From Haematobia irritans (Eukaryota; Arthropoda; Insecta; Diptera; Muscidae): a stretch of 64,000 nt of DNA. The stretch is taken from NCBI RefSeq assembly GCF_050003625.1, contig NC_134397.1:264238070-264302069 (forward strand), written 5' to 3'. The notes beneath the pieces were generated by a model, which worked only from the letters and a program-made list of their open reading frames with translations, was not told the DNA's origin and did no database searches. Position numbers and translations under genes: made by a program. Below, in pieces: positions 21,280 to 34,293 of the stretch. Numbering within the stretch: position 1 is the stretch's first letter; each line of letters begins with the position of its first letter.

Positions 21280-23432
21280 TATGTCATTAATAAAGTTCTC
21301 CAACATTTTTTTATTGCAGCATAACGGAAACGATCGATAAACACATGTCACTAAAAAAAATAACTACAATTTTGTTTAAAAATCTATTAGAAAATTTAAC
21401 ATTTTTTATATTTATTTTATAATCTCACTAAAAAAATAACTAAAATTTTATCTAAAAATAGGCTGGTAACTAAAAATTTAACATTTTTAAAATTTATTTT
21501 ATAAAAAAATTATCAGTAAATGTTTCTTTGTATTTGAAGACACAAAGAAACATTTTTTATTTGAAGACTATTTGATACTATAATAAAACATATTTTTTTA
21601 TCAGTAAATGGACTTTGTCATTTGAATAATGAGATAAAAAAAAGAATTATCATTTTCCAATAGTCTAGCGTAAACATAAATAAGTTGCTTCAAACTTCTC
21701 TAACCATAACCATGTTAATTGGCCTACAAGTTGATGGTCGATAAGACAAAATTAATGTTGTTGTTCTACTTAAAAAAAAAATGATCAAACATTGAAAACT
21801 AAAAAAAAATTATCAGTATATGTTCAATTTGTTGACACATATTATTATAGAAATAAAATAGCCCCATAAATGTCATAACATCTAAAGAGCAACGTGGTCA
21901 TTGGGCATTAAGGGGATGGCTGGTAACCAAATACTATGAAATATCCATCAAATATGATATTATTCAAGTAAAGTGAACATTTGTATTGTTAATCAATAGC
22001 AATTCTTAATCAAAAAATTTAAACAAGTGCGCCACCACTATTTCTTATCAGAATACGTAAAACTCTTTTTTTTTCACACTTTGCGCCATACTAGGTAGTA
22101 GAGGGATCGTATACACGATAATATTGATAATAAATTATGATAACAAAATAACTATTATTTATGGAATATGCCATAGAGGTGCTATATAGCCTAACAATCA
22201 TTGTTTGTAACAACGTGGTGTTTAATGGTTTTCTTTTGAAAACCGAAAATGCATTAATTTATTTCGTTTCTATTGCCTTTAATAGATGAAAGAAAATGTT
22301 TCTCTTTCGGACTGATGAATAATGCGGCAGGTGTGCTTGAATGATTTTAGTGCAAGTTTTTTAGGTTACTTGGCGCTATCATCATCGTGTTATGAGTATT
22401 AGAGCATTTCCTTGGGTTGAATGTTTTAATAAGTGTGTTCAAAGTATTTCATCAAATCACGCCATTTTCTTATGCTCCAAATAAATGGACAAATATATGG
22501 AAGAGAAATTTTTGTGATTTATTAAAGATGCTAATAAAGAAAATATTTTAGGCATAAATCTTTGAGAATGTACACTAAACAAAAAAAAAATATTTACACA
22601 ATAAATTATTATTAGGGAAATATATCTTTAATAAAATGAGTTTGAAATGCATTCGAAATTTTTTTTATGAATGTCAATAATAATGACTACACTTTTCTTT
22701 CATGTAGCCTGTAATGGAATTTTCTTTTCTAGGGTCACATAGTTTATGTGTCCAATTACTCTCGAAATTATATAAGCTACAAAGCCATAACCACAATTAA
22801 GAGAACCATGTAAAAATAATCGTTTTACCAACATTAATAGAACCAAATTTAGTTGAAAGGATAAGCCCAACGTACAGCTCTTGGCGAAATTCCTGTTGCC
22901 TATCAATAATACAGTTTTGTCATGAATTTCTAACAATCTAGCAGCTAAATGTAAACAATCGATAACACTGTCTCATGGAATTTTTAGTAACAAACATTCC
23001 AATGGATTTCTTATGGATAGAGGGAATTTCGTAAAAATTGCACCTTTAGTGGAAATTTAATTTTGCATAACGATAAATGTGTTTCCCTTGCATATCTTAT
23101 GGCAGTAAAATGTAAAGAATCGTTAGCGAAATTTTTCCTTACAAAAATTTTTAAGGGTAGCAAAAATATGCATAACTTCTGAGACTTATAAGCCCGGTTT
23201 GCTAAAATATTGCAGTATTCAGACAATCGGTATGGCAACCGTGTCTGACACACTTGAAAATTATAAGCTCTCAATATAAAGTCTGATGTGATTCTCACAG
23301 AATTTTCAATAGCCTGCTAATATCATAGTGTTGCCATGTATTTTGTATGGGGCCAAATTGCCAACAGCTGGTAATTATGTGCTAACTCTTGCAAGTTTTT
23401 ACTGAGAAAAAATATTCCGTAAAAATGTGCAA
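21280..23432. other. AT-rich DNA without recognised gene
   Basis: Several diverged doublets occur (for example AAAATAACTAAAATTTTATCT near 21350 and 21430), but no gene and no named element. Confidence 0.5.
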
Positions 23433-23977
23433 TCCTGCAAACATTTTCTATCGAAAGTGTATCGAAGTAGATTCGCCGCGGAAGATAAAACTTTCGCAGG
23501 CGATATCACCTTCTTATCGAATTAGGGTCCCCGTTCGGGAACAAATGTCCTACTACGCGATAGTGTTCTCGGGGAATCTAACCAGTGTCTAAAATTAGTT
23601 ATAAAAGCGATAGTTATTTTTTAAAAAATAAAAATGATGATCGGATGCACCGAGCATTGAACTCGTAACCTTTCGTTTTCAAGTCAGAGGCTCTCTCCCT
23701 CTGTGCCACACAAGCTCGTTGGTTGATGTGGCTTTTTACACACATGTACTCTCAGAGAGGTGCTATTGAAAAATCAGCTATGTCGATGTGTGGAGTCTAT
23801 ATCTAGATTTTTAATCGCTGTTAGAGTCGAATTTGTTCCGAAACGGAAACACCCCACGCGATAGTTGTTTTTATTGTTACTGTGCTTAAGATTTTACTAC
23901 CAGAAAACTTCCTGGCGATCCGAAATAGTTACATCTTAGAGAAAGACGATAAAACTATCACCCAAATGTTGGCAGGG
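23433..23977. mobile_element. Element E6 with CCCTGCCA-type ends
   Basis: The ends TCCTGCAAACATTT and AAATGTTGGCAGGG match the inverted ends of E1-E3 in 12 of 14 positions. AA flanks both sides (23431-23432 and 23978-23979). The interior is unrelated to E1-E3 and includes a tRNA-Ser-like segment. It is 545 bp and non-coding. Confidence 0.6.
23640..23722 (-). other. tRNA-Ser(UGA)-like sequence, probably SINE head
   Basis: On the minus strand, TGGCACAGAGGG fits an A-box and GAGTTCAATGCTC fits a B-box with a 4-bp T-stem. Between them GACTTGAAAAC resembles the anticodon loop of tRNA-Ser(UGA). The anticodon stem has mismatches and the acceptor stem does not close, so it is not a working tRNA. It lies inside element E6. 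Confidence 0.6.
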
Positions 23978-23979
23978 AA

Positions 23980-26699
23980 CTTCTCTATTTCTAAAATGTC
24001 AAATTTGATCTCTCTCTCTATCTCTCTGACTCCCTTTTGCTGGCTACTTTGAGTAAACGAACGATTTCCAGTAAACATTTATCAACATTATCAAAAATTA
24101 TAAAAAAAATATATTTTTTTTTATATAAAATGGTGGAAACCATTGGTTTGTTGAAAAAACACTAAAACCCTGTGTTATCGGCAGACTAATTAGTATATCT
24201 TGAGAATGCATATCAAATGAATAGTTTTCAAATAAAAACCAATAATGAAGCTATTATATCTTTATGATCTCTGATCTTTGCCGATATATTCAATACCAAA
24301 TACATACAGTGTACTAATTCATCTTAATGTCATGTTAAAAATTATTTCCCCCATATAATGAAAACAATTAAAACCTACAATACAAGGCAAAATTAATGAG
24401 AAGAGAAAAAAAACTATTGCAAATTATTAATGTTACGCAATCAATAATAGCTTTCACAGAAACAGAAAAAAAATCCCACACAAATAGAAATACCCATACA
24501 TCCACACTTCAATAAATGTTATCGACAACATTCAATGCCAGTGATGATCTCCCAGTTTTTGGCATTAAACAAACACACAAATGAGTGGGAGTCATATGCA
24601 CAGCTCTATAATGAAGAGATTGACTCTTTGTCTAGATGCAATAGGAAGAGAGTAAAAGAGTGGGAGAATAATGCATTGATATGCATATATATGTAGGTTA
24701 ATCATATGACATCAGGGTCAAACAATAGATATATACCAATTCTCAATGTCATTACATTGTTTTGTATGATACCATCACTCTAGTACCATAACGATAAATT
24801 TAATCATAATAACTACTACTAACATGATAATGGTGATGACATTCGAATAACACTAAAGTATCCGTTGTTGAAATTTTTGTAATAAGAAATCTATAAATTT
24901 CATTGTATTGATGTGGAAATTTTATTATGTATGACGAATAAATGGATTTCTTTTTTTTCTGTATGTAATATTTTCTTATATTACTTTTGAAGCCCAATTC
25001 AATGCATTGGGAATGTTTGTTTAGATTTAATTGTGAATTTTTTCTACGTTTTTTGCCTGTGTTGTTTTTTTTTTGCTAAAGATATAAATAGTTTAAGTTC
25101 TCTGTTTCTATTTGATTTTCATGGCATTACTCTTTTTTCAGCAACAACAATTACAATGCAATTAAGTTAATTATCGTGTATGAAGTCATGTATATGTATG
25201 CCCTATATATACATATGTATGTATATATGAAGGTATGTGTGTATAAATGCATGAGTCAAATGACATTCGTTTTGTGATTACCCCATATACCATAGAACAC
25301 TGTAGTGTAATTGAATAGGGATACTATTACAAAAGTCGTGTATAGAAATGAAAACAAAAATATTAAAAAAATTAGTTTTGTTTATAAAGGAGTCACTGTT
25401 TTTCAAATGTCAGAATTAAATTACAAATGTATAAATGTCAACAATATATAAATGTTAAAGGTTCCTAGTGAAAGCAATGTTTAATTAAATCCAGCAAACT
25501 GAGGTACTTGGTATACTTATAAATCTAGAACAACACTGTTCAAAGTTGTAAATGACTATATAAAAACTACACCTAGACCTCGCTTTGCGTTGCAGATACG
25601 TTAAAAAAAAACACGACGCAACGTGAATTAGGAGTTTCAACTTTGAAAATTTAACGACGCAAAGTGAAAACTAGTACTAATTCAACAGCGATGCAACTTC
25701 GAAACAACGCAAAACGAAACGACGCAAATCGAGGTCTAGGTGTACTTCAAAATATAAGAATCGTGATTCAATATTGCTATCAAAAGCAAAAACCCCAAAC
25801 TTTTATTTGCTCTACTGGCTCTACTCTGGCTCTCTACTCTACTGGCTCTCTTCTGGCCCTACGCAAACAGCGGTTAGTGTATTAACCACTGTTTTGTTTT
25901 TTGCAAACGACGGTTAGTTCTCAATCACTTTTCAGTTTTCACTACTTATTATACGACTATTATACCATGAACAAATTCAATTCAATTAAGTGTTTTTTTT
26001 TTAGAATTTCAATACAGATAAAATGTACTTAAAACTTTTGATTAAATTTCAGAAATAGAAACACTCTCAATACAATTGGTTTTAGAATATAACTTCTGTA
26101 TATTAAACAAATATTTAAAGGTTAAAGATAATTGGGGATAGAATTGAAATACTATGAAATAAGTCACTGTATTGAGATATAAACGTGCCCCTATTTTTAT
26201 GTATCTCGTAGAGAACAAAAACTCTGTTAAGTTTTAATTAATTAAACAATATATTACACAAACGCAGTGATGTTTATTACATGTCAACATTATTTAGCTT
26301 GTTTAAAGGCTATTCTTGTTATCATTGTTTTATTGCATTTTGTAACCATTTAATTTTCGCTTTTTTTTGTAGTGGATTTTAAATGGTTTTTATATATTTT
26401 TTTTCTCAAAAATTTTGTTTGCTCTACATTTTATTTCGGTATTTTTATGCCTTGAGTTAGTTATAGTTGTTGTACAATTTGTTTTTTTTCTTTCTTCATT
26501 TGTCGGCAACATGTGGGAATGACATTTTCTGTCTTGTTTTTCAGAGAGAGAGAGAGGGAATTATGTTTTTGTTTTCTTTAACTCATGTCATTATTTTTGT
26601 TTGGAATTTTCGTGGGTTTGATATACAAACATAGTCCAGACATTGGTATTATATTTTTATGATAAATCTAGTCATGTTCTAAATTTCATTAACTATGCA
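23980..26699. other. AT-rich unique DNA with short simple repeats
   Basis: A CTCTCTCTAT tract lies at 24009-24030, and a small GGCTCTACT-type minisatellite at 25805-25865. A GAGAGAGAGAG tract lies at 26545-26557. No gene was recognised. Confidence 0.5.
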
Positions 26700-27150
26700 C
26701 AATATGCTTTTGAATGTGGATATCCCTTAAACCACATGATTTTGTTTTCAAAAGTGAAGAAAAGAATTGTGGCTTTGGTTCATTTACTATGCCAAATACT
26801 TTGATTTTTGTTTTCTTTCTTTTAGGTATATTACGATTTAAAGTTTTAACTTCAAATTAGGTCAACCTTTGTGGTATAATATTTTGAAAGTTGGCAACTC
26901 TAATCAACGTTTTAAACGTACTCATACAATCATGTTCACATAAAATAGGCTTTGGATATTGATATCCCTCGGAGCATTTGCATTTGTTTTAAAAAGTGAA
27001 AAAAAAGAAACATGACTTTGATTTTTTGTCTTTTTCTTGTAATCTTTTGGGTTTATTAGGATTTAAAGTTTTAACACCTAACCTTTGTGGTATTTGAAAG
27101 TTGGCAACTCTACTCAAGGTTTTAAACGTCATATGAGAGTTTGAGAGTAC
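26700..27150. repeat. Diverged tandem duplication, about 230 bp x2
   Basis: The ordered blocks GGATAT..ATCCCT, the A-rich GTGAAGAAAAGAA, TTTAAAGTTTTAAC (26837, 27064), GAAAGTTGGCAACTCTA and TTTTAAACGT appear twice with many differences between copies. The order is conserved, so this is an old local duplication. Confidence 0.75.
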
Positions 27151-27193
27151 AGTTAAGAAACATGTGATATTGTGGAGAGAGCCTTCTCTCTAA

Positions 27194-27390
27194 AGGTGGG
27201 TATTAAGTTCGAGTTTAGCCGCTAAAAACGTCATTTTTTCACGATTACTTTTCTTTAATAATCCATTTTAAGGAATACAAACTTTGTGAAAATTTGCTTT
27301 GGGCTTTTCCCCATCAAGTTATAATAAAATTTGCAACAAATACGTATAATTTCATGCATTTTTCTTACTGATTTGGTTTTCACTTTATTC
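27194..27390. mobile_element. MITE family A, copy 4, right end lost
   Basis: The left inverted end AGGTGGGTATTAAGTTCG and most of the interior match copies 1-3. The right inverted end is absent; the sequence leaves the family near TTTTCACTTTATTC. TAA precedes the left end. Confidence 0.8.
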
Positions 27391-30300
27391 AGTTTCACTT
27401 TATTCATTTAGGGTTTGGTTTATAGTTCAGTTATTTTGAAAAAATTTAACCCAATAGGGCACTAAAGCCAATTTAACTTTATTTTAGTTCATGCTAATTA
27501 TATGTTAGTTAAAATTTCTCCAATATGAGAAAATTTCCTTGATTTTTTTATAAAAAAATTCTAATCTTTACCTACATTTGCCTTCTAAGGGGTAACTTTT
27601 TTAGTGCACCAATTATTTTTCTGTTTTTAAAATATTTTTAAAATATTTTATTAAAAAGCAAACATAAACACTATTCTAAGAAATTGCGAAATGATTTTTT
27701 TAATTTATATTCATATTGATCATGGTAATTAATTTTATTATATCATTGTTAAAAAAAAAACTTATATCAAGAAATTTTGAGATAAAATGCGAAAACATTT
27801 TATTTTGTTTGTAAGTGAATTGATCCCCTCTCTTTGAGCCTAGTGCATTATTGTAATCTCATTTCTATTTGAATTATTATTATAAAGAAAAACAAATAAT
27901 ATTTTTGAAGCTATCACCATAAACAAATATCAAGTAAAAACAAAACATTTGACAGATGTTCCAAATGAAACAGACAAGCAACTGGTCTTTGTTATCAGTT
28001 TGCATGTGACAGGTGTCTGACATTTATGAGCATATTTTGATATTTGTCAAAAAAACAACATACTACCATTATTCACACATATGAAATAAAATCTTTTGAA
28101 CTGTTTTTTTATGTATTAAGATTACAGAAAAATGCAAGTCATTCTAATATTTATCAGTGTGATTCGCAAAAGTCACCAAGCCTCAATCATTTGTGGCATT
28201 ATCTACTCCAAATCATATTCACAAACAAAAGCAGATGTGATTTATGTGTCAGCTTCTATATAACATCCATTACCCTACAAAACAGATGGAACGAAGTAAA
28301 TTCTCAAAAACGTGCTTTTCTTATTTATACTACATGCCTGTTTTCTGTTAATAACCCAAATTCGTATGAAAAACATCTATATTTTGTAGTAGACTTTACA
28401 AAAGCAGATTTTAAATTGTAAACGCTTCCGTTCTGACGTATATGGTGCGTTTATTTTTGTTGTTTTTATGGTCATACTGCTTTTTTCTTGTTTTTGTTTT
28501 TTTTTTTTATTATAACATGGAATTCTACACCAGCTAAGTTACTATCACATGATCTACAAACCGACATACAGCGGATTAATAAACATAGGAAAAAGAGAAA
28601 AACAACAACACCAAATGTCAAACGGCTGAAAAATAAGGCGGGGGAGAAAAGCTCTGAATAACGCACAAAATTCCACATTTACACATATTCTGTTGTTGGC
28701 TGGTGCCAACAGAATGTAAGTGATTTGGAGAGGCAGCAATTATATGGGGTTCATGGAATTAAGAGAGATATAGAGAGAGAGAGCGAGCAAGAGAATAAGT
28801 TTGAGAGGTGTGATCACCCTATGTTTTTGTTTGTTTTTTTTTAGGTTCGAAGTACGCATATACCCGTTTTGTCCGTTATTTAATTTCTTTTTAGTTTATT
28901 CTTCTACATTTTTGTTTTGAGGTATTTTTATGAATGAATAACCGTTTATATTTCCATTTTTTTGTACTTTCGGAAATCGCGTTTTTTTGTGGAGAATACC
29001 ACTTGTGCTTGGCAACAAGCATATGATTCTATTACATTTGAGGTCATTAGTCATTTCACTGAAAATGGAGATCACTTTTACTGTGGCGGGGGGCATCAAT
29101 CGTATGTCTCGACTCACTAATAATTAGCTTCTCATAATTTATTTATTTTTAGATTGTTTGTACACATATTGCTAGCTAGACTATACATTACCGAAAAAAT
29201 ATTTAAAAACGCATTGATTTTTCAAAATTATTTTTTTAAGGCAAAAAATGACAAATGGCCTAGTTGCATGTAGCGAAATGAAAGATTAAGTATGAAAAAA
29301 TTGAAAGATTTATGTAATAATTTTTGTATACAATTTTAGAAAAAACAAAAAATATTGCATAGGTAATACATTTAAAGTAGAACAAAGTCACGAATATCTA
29401 TCGTGTGTTATGCATATAAATTTATAATACAAGTGTCAAATACAATTGACAGAAAGAAATATTAAATTAAGAAAATTAATTAACAATTTGGTCTAATAGT
29501 TTGAAAAAACAAAAATGCCAAATTGCAAAACCTAATTCGTATGTAGTGATACCAGTATTTTTCTGGTCTTTGTTCCAAATTACGATGCTTCCCTACCCAA
29601 AAATCCCCAATTTAAATAACTCAACCCAAAACCCCAATAAATTTGTTGTCTAGATTTTTTGAAGAAAAACAAAAACCATAAAGAAACAGGCTGTGCTGTA
29701 GAAAATCAATAATAGTTTAAAAATTGAAAAAAAAAATAATATTAATAAATAAAAGGTTTGTTAGCTTGCAAACTGCAATAAAATCAAGATTTGGGAGCAT
29801 AACATTAATAGGCCGGTGATTAGAAGGGCAGCCACATTCATAGCTTCTATATTTGTGAGATATATTGTCCAAATCAATGATGAACATTGATGAGGGGACT
29901 AGATTTGGAGCTATTATATGAACCAGTTATTAAATTTAAATCACAATTGAAATTCAGCAAACTTATTGGTTTTCGATATATATCTGAATCAATTTCCTTA
30001 ATGTAAATTTAAATTTCGTTCCCTTAGAGGAAGTGTTATATGTGCAGTGGAACTGTTATAATTGGCACTAGAACTGTTATAAACGAATATAAATAATATA
30101 GAGGTAGTGATCTGAGATGTAGCCCCAAAAATAATGGAATGCAATGAATTTGCATTCTTTTTTTGACAAATATACAATTTAATATTTGAAGAATTTGTTA
30201 TTGTAATCAGTTTTTCTAAAAATGCCAATGTATACACTAACTTCCAGCTCAGAAGTTGGGTCAGAAGAAGTAATTCATCTAAACATTCATTTTGCTAAGC

Positions 30301-32441
30301 TAAAATCTTAAACTGAGTCAAATTGACAACGTTACTAAATAAACTTGTATTATTTCTTGTTGATAGTTAGGAAAAAACTCTTCATAACATAGGATAAGAA
30401 AACTTTTTGAAAGAAAATCCGTACGGTAGTATAACACTCTAAAATTTTAGTAAATATCAACAGAAAATTAAATAATCACGGACATCATATATATCATCTC
30501 ATACTCTTGTCGGAAGTTTAGAGTTGAAGCAACCCTGCTTTCTCTCCAACATTATTGGCATTCATTATTGGAAAGAGGTTTGGTTCTTGTTGAGTATAAC
30601 AGTAAATTTATTTGAAATGCTCACCTGCTTGTTTGTGATTTTATTTCACATAAACACAGTTTTAATTCAAGCTAATGGTTTCCGTTTTTACAATTTATTA
30701 AAACTCACATCCTTTTAGATCTCACTGAACTCATTTCCCTTGTTTTTGTGTTTGAATAGAAACTTTTATTTTTTTATTTTTCATATTGGAAATTCATCCT
30801 GATTTCAATGCCACTATATGTGAGTACTTGCTTCGTGCTTGTTTGCTAAACAATTAATTTCCTCTTTCGGGAACTGATTTGAAAATGGAGGGTTCACCTA
30901 TAAATTGTTGTTTTTTGTTTTGTTCCCTGGGATAATAAGGGAGAGTGTATGTGTTTGTTTGTAAACAAAAATTTTACATACAAACAAAGAAACAACAAAC
31001 AAAGAACTTGTTTTTGCATTACCAACGTTTGATAGAAAACGATTACATGCAAAGTGAAAAACCAATACATTTAAATTTATCCCATCAAGGTCATTACATT
31101 GATTTGCATTGCATTTTCTTGTGGGGTTCTTTGAGTTTTTACATAATAGCTGAAAGACCAATAATGATGATGTAGAAAGAAAAAACAATGAAGAAATATC
31201 GGAAAAAAACTCAAGTCATTAAAAAGAACAAAGACTTTATAAAAGACAACATAATTGAAAGTGAAATGGTGAAATTAAAATAGAAAAAGAAAGAGAAATT
31301 GAAATTTATTTAATACACCCTCTCACTCAGCATATTTGCACATTCATTGTAATGAGAACACTAGCAAATGTTAGTGGGTGTGTATGTGAGTTATTTCTAT
31401 TGATATTGAGTATACGTACACGTGTCTACTAACTCAACGATTTCAAAGGCTTATCGATGTTTGGTTGAAGGAGAGTGAGAGCAAATTGAAGGAGAAAACA
31501 AGAGAATATCCAATGTGACTGTTAAAAGCAACGGTTTTTCCACCCATTGATTTTTTTATAGCTTTTTACTGTTATATATTCGTTTATTCAAGTACCGTTA
31601 CAATGTTTATTATATGACACAAGTGACATTTTCTTTATGGGGCAAGAAATATCACAATCACACAGTCATAAACTGCATACACGTGTTTATACTAGGCAAG
31701 TTGCCAGTGTAGTATGTAGTGTTAGATATACATATGTGCACTAATGCTTTCTCCTTGCATTTTGGCCATTCTTGCATTTTTGTTCTTCATTCATTTTTAA
31801 ATAATATACAAAAGATTTGGGAAAATTTTAGAAATTTCTATTTCTTCTATTCATGTAAATTTTTGATTGTGTACGTAACTTTAAGAAAATTTCAGAGGTA
31901 TATCAACCAATACCTTCAAACTACTGATAGTGTTGGATGATGATGTGCCATAGTTTGTTTGTTTTTTTGCTTTGCTTCTATTCTTTTGCAGAAGAGGGTC
32001 TAACACCGTTGTTGTTTTTTTTGCAAAGGCTTATAGTGCCAAGTTTGCATTGCCATATGTACCACAATGTTTAATACTCGTTGTCTTGTATGTATGTAAT
32101 TGTAGGCATGTATTTGGCTTGCATTTGAACAAAAAGGTGTTTGTGTATGTTTGCCTTGGTTGCGCAATATCTGTGCATATTTTGGGGGATTTTCTCGAGG
32201 TGTTAGGAGGGGGTTTTAAAACATTCGAATTTTTGGTTTTTTTTGCTACCTCAAATGCGTAATTACGAAAACTACATTTCTTTTTGTACTCATGACATTT
32301 TGTCCTTATTTTCACTTTTACCAAATGTATTAAAGGCTTTCTTTTTTAAATTAAAATAAAATGTCTTATAATTTAAGATATATATTATCTCCTAACATCT
32401 CTGAATCAATATAACCTTACCTAATATATAATTAATAATTC
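27391..32441. other. AT-rich unique DNA without recognised gene
   Basis: The longest ORF is 125 codons (28044-28421, TTG start), with no recognisable motif and composition like its surroundings. A GAGA-rich tract lies at 28763-28797. Otherwise only A/T tracts and CA/TG runs. Confidence 0.5.
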
Positions 32442-32466
32442 ATTCATAATTATCGCTATTGTGAAT
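32442..32466. repeat. CACAATA palindrome P0 (decayed)
   Basis: Left arm ATTCATAAT and right arm TATTGTGAAT around TATCGC: one mismatch and one missing base against the P6 form. Confidence 0.6.
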
Positions 32467-32601
32467 AGGAAGAGATGGCTAATTGTTAAAAATATATCAC
32501 TGCATCGTATATCAGTACAAAAAGCTGAAGATGTTCATGACAAAAAATCGAGAAATTATTATGTTAACCATTTAACTAATATTACTTTTCTTTACTAGAA
32601 A

Positions 32602-32623
32602 TCACAATAGCATATTATTGTGA
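32602..32623. repeat. CACAATA palindrome P1
   Basis: TCACAATA, spacer GCATAT, TATTGTGA: perfect 8-base arms and a 6-base spacer. Confidence 0.9.
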
Positions 32624-32746
32624 ATCATGAAAAGTAGTAAATTGTTTTGTTAAATTTTAATTTAATCCGGATTGTAACCCATAGATAATTTTATTTATAA
32701 TTCTTTAGATAATTTGAGTTTATTCGATCTTTTTTGTACAATTAGC

Positions 32747-32774
32747 AATTCCCAAAAACCTTCTATTGTGAATT
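32747..32774. repeat. CACAATA palindrome P2 (left arm decayed)
   Basis: AATTCCCAAAA, spacer ACCTTC, TATTGTGAATT: the left arm has two mismatches while the length and 6-base spacer are kept. Confidence 0.7.
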
Positions 32775-32846
32775 GGAGGTATTTCAAATAGAAATAGAAA
32801 TTATTATGTTAACCATTTAACTAATATTACTTTTCTTTACTAGAAA

Positions 32847-32868
32847 TCACAATAGCATATTATTGTGA
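32847..32868. repeat. CACAATA palindrome P3
   Basis: Identical to P1, in the second unit of the 245-bp tandem duplication. Confidence 0.9.
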
Positions 32869-32998
32869 ATCATGAAAAGTAGTAAATTGTTTTGTTAAAC
32901 TAAATTTAATCCGGAAGATGGATTGTAACCCATATATAATTTTATTTATAATTCTTTAGATAATTTGAGTTTATTCGTTCGTTTTTTGTACAATTAGC

Positions 32999-33027
32999 AA
33001 TTCCCAAAAAACCTTCTATTGTGAATT
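32999..33027. repeat. CACAATA palindrome P4 (decayed)
   Basis: Tandem copy of P2 with one extra A in the left arm. Confidence 0.65.
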
Positions 33028-33055
33028 GGAGGTATTTCAAATAGAAAAGTCATTG

Positions 33056-33679
33056 ATCTATGGATGCTGTCCATTAAATAGTCAATGTTGCACCTTCCTG
33101 TTTTAAAAGAAAGCCTTTAATACATTTGAAGTCAATATCTAAAAAATATTTTTGCTGTTGTACAACAGGACAATGAGCTACCCTGAACCAAATTGCATGG
33201 AAGTCTACGAGAAAACAATCTTTTCTAAACATTAAAAATCAGGAAATAAGTCGATTACCCAAATAAACTTATAACGTTTAAATTATAAAAAAATAATAAT
33301 AACCTGTCACAGATAATATCAAAATATTGTTAATTGACCTCTATTGTGATTGAATCAATATTAAATTATGGATGTATATTGTAGCATTAATGAGAGTTGA
33401 ACCCAAAAGCACCCTTGCATACACATAAATCACAAAAATTATTTATCCAGCTAATTTTTTTGTGGAAATTTCTTCAAACAGAGAAATGATGGTAACAATT
33501 GCCAAAATCAAATAAAAAAATAATTGATCCAACTAAAATTTAGTTGACCCAAACCGCTTTTCTTTTAGTTATATTGTTTTATTCCAATTAAATGTTTAAT
33601 AGAATATTTAAATTAAATATTTTAATTGGAAAAAATTGCTGATCTATTTCTATGTATAGCTTCTCTATACAGCAATGAT
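33056..33679. other. AT-rich DNA with one half-site
   Basis: A lone TATTGTGATT half-site lies at about 33342. No gene was recognised. Confidence 0.45.
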
Positions 33680-33740
33680 AGGTTAGGTGCCACCCCGATC
33701 TAGTTTCAGGCTCACTTAGACTATTTAGTCCATTGTGATA
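33680..33740 (-). mobile_element. 5'-truncated SINE fragment
   Basis: GGTTAGGTG at the left, then CAGGCTCACTTAGACTATTT and AGTCCATTGTGATA: the 3' end of the tRNA-headed SINE with a few extra bases after CCCGAT. Confidence 0.8.
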
Positions 33741-33896
33741 AAGCAGTAATGATGCAAAAAAGCTAAAAATCCTGCAAGCCTTTTTTCTATAACGATTTAA
33801 ATAAAAGGGAATAGGAGTCTTCCTTACATTATCCGTAAAATGGTAAAACAAGGACCATCAATTGATTTACAAATGAATAAAATTATTGTGCTAGTA
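33741..33896. other. AT-rich DNA
   Basis: No feature was recognised. The block CTATAACGATTTAAATAAAA with TCTTCCTTACA-like sequence is echoed at 34158-34200, a diverged doublet. Confidence 0.45.
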
Positions 33897-33922
33897 ATTC
33901 CCAATAAACTGTTATTGTGAAT
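33897..33922. repeat. CACAATA palindrome P5
   Basis: ATTCCCAATA, spacer AACTGT, TATTGTGAAT: one mismatch in 10-base arms. Confidence 0.85.
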
Positions 33923-34267
33923 AAGAAATTAGTTATTCAGTTATGTCCATATGCAAAACAATTTGTTGACAGTTTATCGAATGAATTTATATGGCAAAAG
34001 TAGGATTGAAGTATTCTGTAACTTTATTGCATATGGGGGTTAAAATTTTAATTGCGAAAATGTTCATTATATATTTTCGGTGTCTAGAGAATCAGATATA
34101 ATGACAAAGGATATTTTTAATGAATACTGGTTTATAAAATTTTCCAGTATTTTATTGTTATAACGATTTAATTAAAATGGAATATAAATCTTCTTTACAG
34201 TATCCGTAATGTGGTAACACAAGGACTAGCAATTGCTATAAAAAGAATTAAAATAAATATGCAAGTA

Positions 34268-34293
34268 ATTCACAATAAACTGCTATTGTGAAT
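34268..34293. repeat. CACAATA palindrome P6
   Basis: ATTCACAATA, spacer AACTGC, TATTGTGAAT: perfect 10-base arms. Confidence 0.92.

Larger units (their letters stand above)
32551..33055. repeat. Tandem duplication, 245-bp unit x2
   Basis: ATGTTAACCATTTAACTAAT occurs at 32561 and 32806, and nearly all of the following 245 bases match. Each unit carries one intact and one decayed CACAATA palindrome (P1/P2 and P3/P4). Confidence 0.92.

Noticed and set aside
23640..23722. tRNA-Ser gene
   Set aside because: A- and B-boxes are present, but the acceptor stem does not close and the anticodon stem has mismatches; better read as a tRNA-derived SINE head.
28044..28421. 125-codon ORF, the longest outside repeats
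   Set aside because: TTG start, no recognisable domain, and codon content like the surrounding AT-rich DNA; a frame of this length is expected by chance in 64 kb.
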